A stretch of DNA of 64,000 nucleotides from Goekera deserti (GTDB lineage: Bacteria > Actinomycetota > Actinomycetes > Mycobacteriales > Geodermatophilaceae): assembly GCF_010685995.1 (NCBI RefSeq), contig NZ_JAAGWK010000015.1, forward strand, positions 1 through 64,000, read 5' to 3'. Shown piece after piece: positions 61,777-64,000 of this stretch (positions within the stretch are counted from its first letter, which is position 1; every line of letters begins with the position of its first letter). Under the pieces are notes generated by a model that was not told the DNA's origin, did not search any database, and saw only the letters and a list, made by a program, of their open reading frames with translations. A program made the position numbers and the translations under genes.

Positions 61777-62559
61777 ATGGAGATCAAGCTTCTCGGCCCG
61801 CTGGTCCTGAGCGACGGGTCCAAGTCGTTGGTATTGCGCGCGAGCAAGGTGGGGCTCGTGCTCGCCCTGCTGCTCGCCCGGCGGAACGAACTGGTCAGTG
61901 TCGATTCACTGATCGACGAACTGTGGGGGGACGACCCCCCGCGGAGCGCGCTCACCACGCTGCAGACCTACGTCTATCACCTGCGCAAGATGCTGCACGC
62001 CGAGCTGGGTGTTCCCCGCCCCGAGGACGTTCTCGTGACGTCACCGCCGGGATATCTGCTCGCCGTCGACGAGCAGGCCGTGGACGTCGGCGCGTTCGTC
62101 CAGCTCTTCCGGCGCGGCAGCGCGCACATGGGGCGGGGTGAGCACCAGCAGGCCGAGACGTGCCTCGGCGAGGCACTGGCCCTGTGGCGGGGGCCGGCCT
62201 TCGCGGGCATCCCCACCGGCCCTGGCCTGCGGGGGCACATCTCCTACCTGCAGGAGATGCGGCTGGCCGCCCTGGGACTGCACATCCAGGCCCAGCAGGA
62301 ACTCGCACGGCATGCCGAGCTCATCCCCCAGCTGCGTTCCCTGGTCGCCGAGTACCCGCTGCACGAAGGCTTCCACGCCCATCTCATCGAGGCTCTCTAC
62401 ACCTGCGGACGGCGAGCCGAGGCACTCCAGGCGTACCAGACGCTGTGGCGGGTCCTCGACACCGAACTGGGCGTCGAACCGGCGCCCGACGTCCAGCGAC
62501 TGCACCAGCAGGTGCTCCTCGGCGACCGTGAGGTCCTGGCGCACGTCGCGGCCGGCTGA
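61777..62559 (+). CDS. SARP-family pathway-specific activator
   Basis: A 260-aa protein with the two SARP domains. An OmpR-type DNA-binding domain (about 1-93) begins MEIKLLGPLVLSDGSKSLVL and contains SLIDELWGDDPPRSALTTLQ and TYVYHLRKML. A bacterial transcriptional activation domain follows (about 100-245), with GPAFAGIPTGPGLRGHISYL and a YTCGRRAEALQAYQ segment. The size is that of ActII-ORF4 and DnrI. Likely targets are the TCGAGC repeats at 58580-58644 and 62674. The ATG follows CGGGAG. A strong terminator follows the gene. Confidence 0.94.
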   Translation: MEIKLLGPLVLSDGSKSLVLRASKVGLVLALLLARRNELVSVDSLIDELWGDDPPRSALTTLQTYVYHLRKMLHAELGVPRPEDVLVTSPPGYLLAVDEQAVDVGAFVQLFRRGSAHMGRGEHQQAETCLGEALALWRGPAFAGIPTGPGLRGHISYLQEMRLAALGLHIQAQQELARHAELIPQLRSLVAEYPLHEGFHAHLIEALYTCGRRAEALQAYQTLWRVLDTELGVEPAPDVQRLHQQVLLGDREVLAHVAAG

Positions 62560-62584
62560 CCGGACGTCACTCTGTCGGCCATTC

Positions 62585-62622
62585 GGGGCCGGTGACCGAT
62601 GCGCGCGTCGGTCACCGGCCCC
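62585..62622 (+). terminator. Strong hairpin terminator after the SARP gene
   Basis: A perfect 15-bp inverted repeat, GGGGCCGGTGACCGA and TCGGTCACCGGCCCC, with an 8-nt loop, followed by TTGTCGT. It lies 25 nt after the SARP stop and separates it from the KSalpha operon. Confidence 0.85.
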
Positions 62623-62673
62623 TTGTCGTGCCTGAACCGTCCGACCGTGGTCCAGGCGGCCCACGAGCTGTTG

Positions 62674-62705
62674 TCGAGCCACCGTCGAGCAGCCCCGGGC
62701 AGGGT
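62674..62705 (+). promoter_or_regulatory. SARP box and -10 element upstream of KSalpha
   Basis: GTCGAGC occurs twice with an 11-nt period (TCGAGC at 62674 and 62685). CAGGGT at 62700-62705, 9 nt after the second repeat, is a plausible -10 box. SARP-dependent promoters typically have the second repeat about 8 nt before the -10. Confidence 0.75.
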
Positions 62706-62806
62706 GTGATCCGTCAGCGAGGAGGCCCCATGCGGGGCGAGAGTCCTCGGCCCGGCGGCGGTTCCGCCGGTGGGAAGAACGACTGTTCGGAAGGCGGAGG
62801 TGGCAG

Positions 62807-64000
62807 ATGACCCGGCGGGTGGTGATCACGGGTCTGGGCGTCCGGGCGCCCGGCGGAGGAGGCACGAAGGGCTTCTGGGACCTCCTCACCTCGGGCCGGA
62901 CCGCGACGGGCCGGATATCGTTCTTCGATCCCGCACCCTTCCGGTCGCAAGTGGCCGCCGAGGTGGAATTCGACCCGGCGCTGGAAGGGTTGTCCCCACC
63001 GGAGCAGCGACGGATGGACCGCGCCACGCAGTTCGCCGTCGCCTGCGCGCGGGAGGCGGTGGCCGACAGCGGCTTCGACTTCGGCGCCACGGACCCGGAT
63101 CGGATCGGGGTCGCCCTCGGGAGCGCTGTCGCCTCGGCGACCAGCCTGGAGCGCGAGTACCTGGTCCTCTCGGACAGCGGCAGCCGCTGGCTGGTCGACC
63201 ACGAGAAGGTCTCCCCGCACATGTTCGACTACCTGACTCCGGGGATCATGCCCGCCGAGGTCGCCTGGACCGTCGGGGCCGAGGGCCCGGTCACGATGGT
63301 CTCCAACGGCTGCACGTCGGGTATCGACGCTGTCGGCCACGCCAGTCAACTGATCCGCGCAGGTCGTACCGACGTGATGTTGACCGGTGCCACCGACGCC
63401 CCCATCACCCCGATCGTCGTCGCCTGCTTCGACGCGATCAAGGCGACCACCCCCGACAACGACGACCCGGGACGCGCCTCCCGGCCGTTCGACCGAAACC
63501 GCACCGGGTTCGTGCTGGCCGAAGGGGCGGCGATGTTCGTGCTGGAGGAGCGGGAGAGCGCGCTGCGACGCGGGGCGCACGTGTACGCCGAGGTGGTCGG
63601 CTACGGGACGCGGTGCAACGCATACCACATGACCGGCCTGCGCGCCGACGGCCGGGAGATGGCCGAAGCCATCCGCGTCGCGCTGGACCAGGCCGGGGCG
63701 GCGCCGCAGGAGGTCGACTACATCAACGCGCACGGCTCCGGGACCAAGCAGAACGACCGCCACGAGACCGCTGCTTACAAGCGCAGCCTGGGTGAGCACG
63801 CCTACCGGACGCCGATCAGCTCGATCAAGTCGATGGTGGGTCACTCGCTCGGCGCGATCGGCTCGATCGAGATCGCTGCCTGCGCGCTGGCCATCGAGCA
63901 CGGGATCGTGCCGCCGACGGCGAACCTGCACGAGGCCGACCCCGAGTGCGACCTCGACTACACACCACTGGAAGCGCGTGAGCGACGTGTCCGGACCGTC
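62807..64000 (+). CDS. Type II polyketide ketosynthase alpha (KSalpha), partial
   Basis: The first 398 codons of a ketosynthase of about 420-425 residues; the 3' end is outside the window. It condenses malonyl units on the acyl carrier protein with KSbeta. Active-site residues fall at the canonical actinorhodin KS numbers: Cys169 in [15 protein letters not shown], His309 in [14 protein letters not shown], Lys341 and His346 in [34 protein letters not shown] is typical of aromatic KSalpha. The ATG follows GGAGG. It lies downstream of a SARP box. Confidence 0.97.
   Translation, partial: MTRRVVITGLGVRAPGGGGTKGFWDLLTSGRTATGRISFFDPAPFRSQVAAEVEFDPALEGLSPPEQRRMDRATQFAVACAREAVADSGFDFGATDPDRIGVALGSAVASATSLEREYLVLSDSGSRWLVDHEKVSPHMFDYLTPGIMPAEVAWTVGAEGPVTMVSNGCTSGIDAVGHASQLIRAGRTDVMLTGATDAPITPIVVACFDAIKATTPDNDDPGRASRPFDRNRTGFVLAEGAAMFVLEERESALRRGAHVYAEVVGYGTRCNAYHMTGLRADGREMAEAIRVALDQAGAAPQEVDYINAHGSGTKQNDRHETAAYKRSLGEHAYRTPISSIKSMVGHSLGAIGSIEIAACALAIEHGIVPPTANLHEADPECDLDYTPLEARERRVRTV

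Overview
The window is very GC-rich, gene-dense DNA with many GTG starts and stop/start overlaps (GTGA, ATGA, TGATG). Several genes have a TAnnnT -10 box placed 6-8 nt before the start codon, which implies leaderless mRNAs. This, together with RecBCD, an ydaO-type c-di-AMP riboswitch before a cell-wall-type exported protein, a PacL1/CtpC pair and a mycobacterial-type Zn-starvation ribosome operon, points to an actinobacterium, probably Geodermatophilaceae (Blastococcus/Geodermatophilus/Modestobacter-like). That placement is inference. No rRNA, tRNA, IS element or CRISPR array was seen.

Layout. 0-24 kb is mostly core genome: a PadR regulator, a relic of a conjugative coupling protein, a DUF3105 protein, two exporter-type ABC systems, a processive GT2 glycosyltransferase with a lipoprotein, a RibD-type reductase, a tandem palindromic repeat array, SelO, the c-di-AMP riboswitch with its gene, an MBL hydrolase, recCBD, an HxlR regulator and a luciferase-like oxidoreductase. 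24-43.6 kb is a large zinc-homeostasis island. It holds two ZnuABC importers, Zur, a TIGR03943/permease pair, a PacL1-CtpC-like P-type ATPase system, CopC, a dipeptide/metallophore-type ABC importer with a fused permease, five cysteine-free ribosomal protein paralogues (L28, L33, S14, L31, L32), an Mrf-like COG0523 protein and a small Cys-motif protein. Related palindromes centred on AAYGRTT sit at the main promoters and are probably Zur operators. 43.6-47.5 kb is accessory: a Ros/MucR-type zinc-finger protein, a DUF1707 protein, an acidic-repeat lipoprotein, a coiled-coil protein and a decayed DUF3027 gene.

47.5-64 kb is the left part of a type II polyketide cluster, cut by the window end inside the ketosynthase alpha gene. 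A long leftward operon (58498 to 47572) encodes a HemN-like radical SAM enzyme, an SRPBCC protein, an AMP-dependent ligase, an aromatase/cyclase with an extra third domain, an alpha/beta hydrolase, a 14-TM exporter, an AlkA-type DNA glycosylase, a phosphopantetheinyl transferase and a carboxyltransferase. The rightward genes encode an ActIII-type ketoreductase, a P450 homologue lacking its haem cysteine, another SRPBCC protein, a MarR regulator, a SARP activator and KSalpha. Direct repeats of TCGAGC with an 11-nt period, the classic SARP site, occur in the divergent ketoreductase/radical SAM promoter and before KSalpha, so the SARP probably drives both. A DNA glycosylase and a HemN-like enzyme in an aromatic polyketide cluster suggest a DNA-alkylating product with built-in repair resistance. 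This is the most interesting hypothesis in the window.
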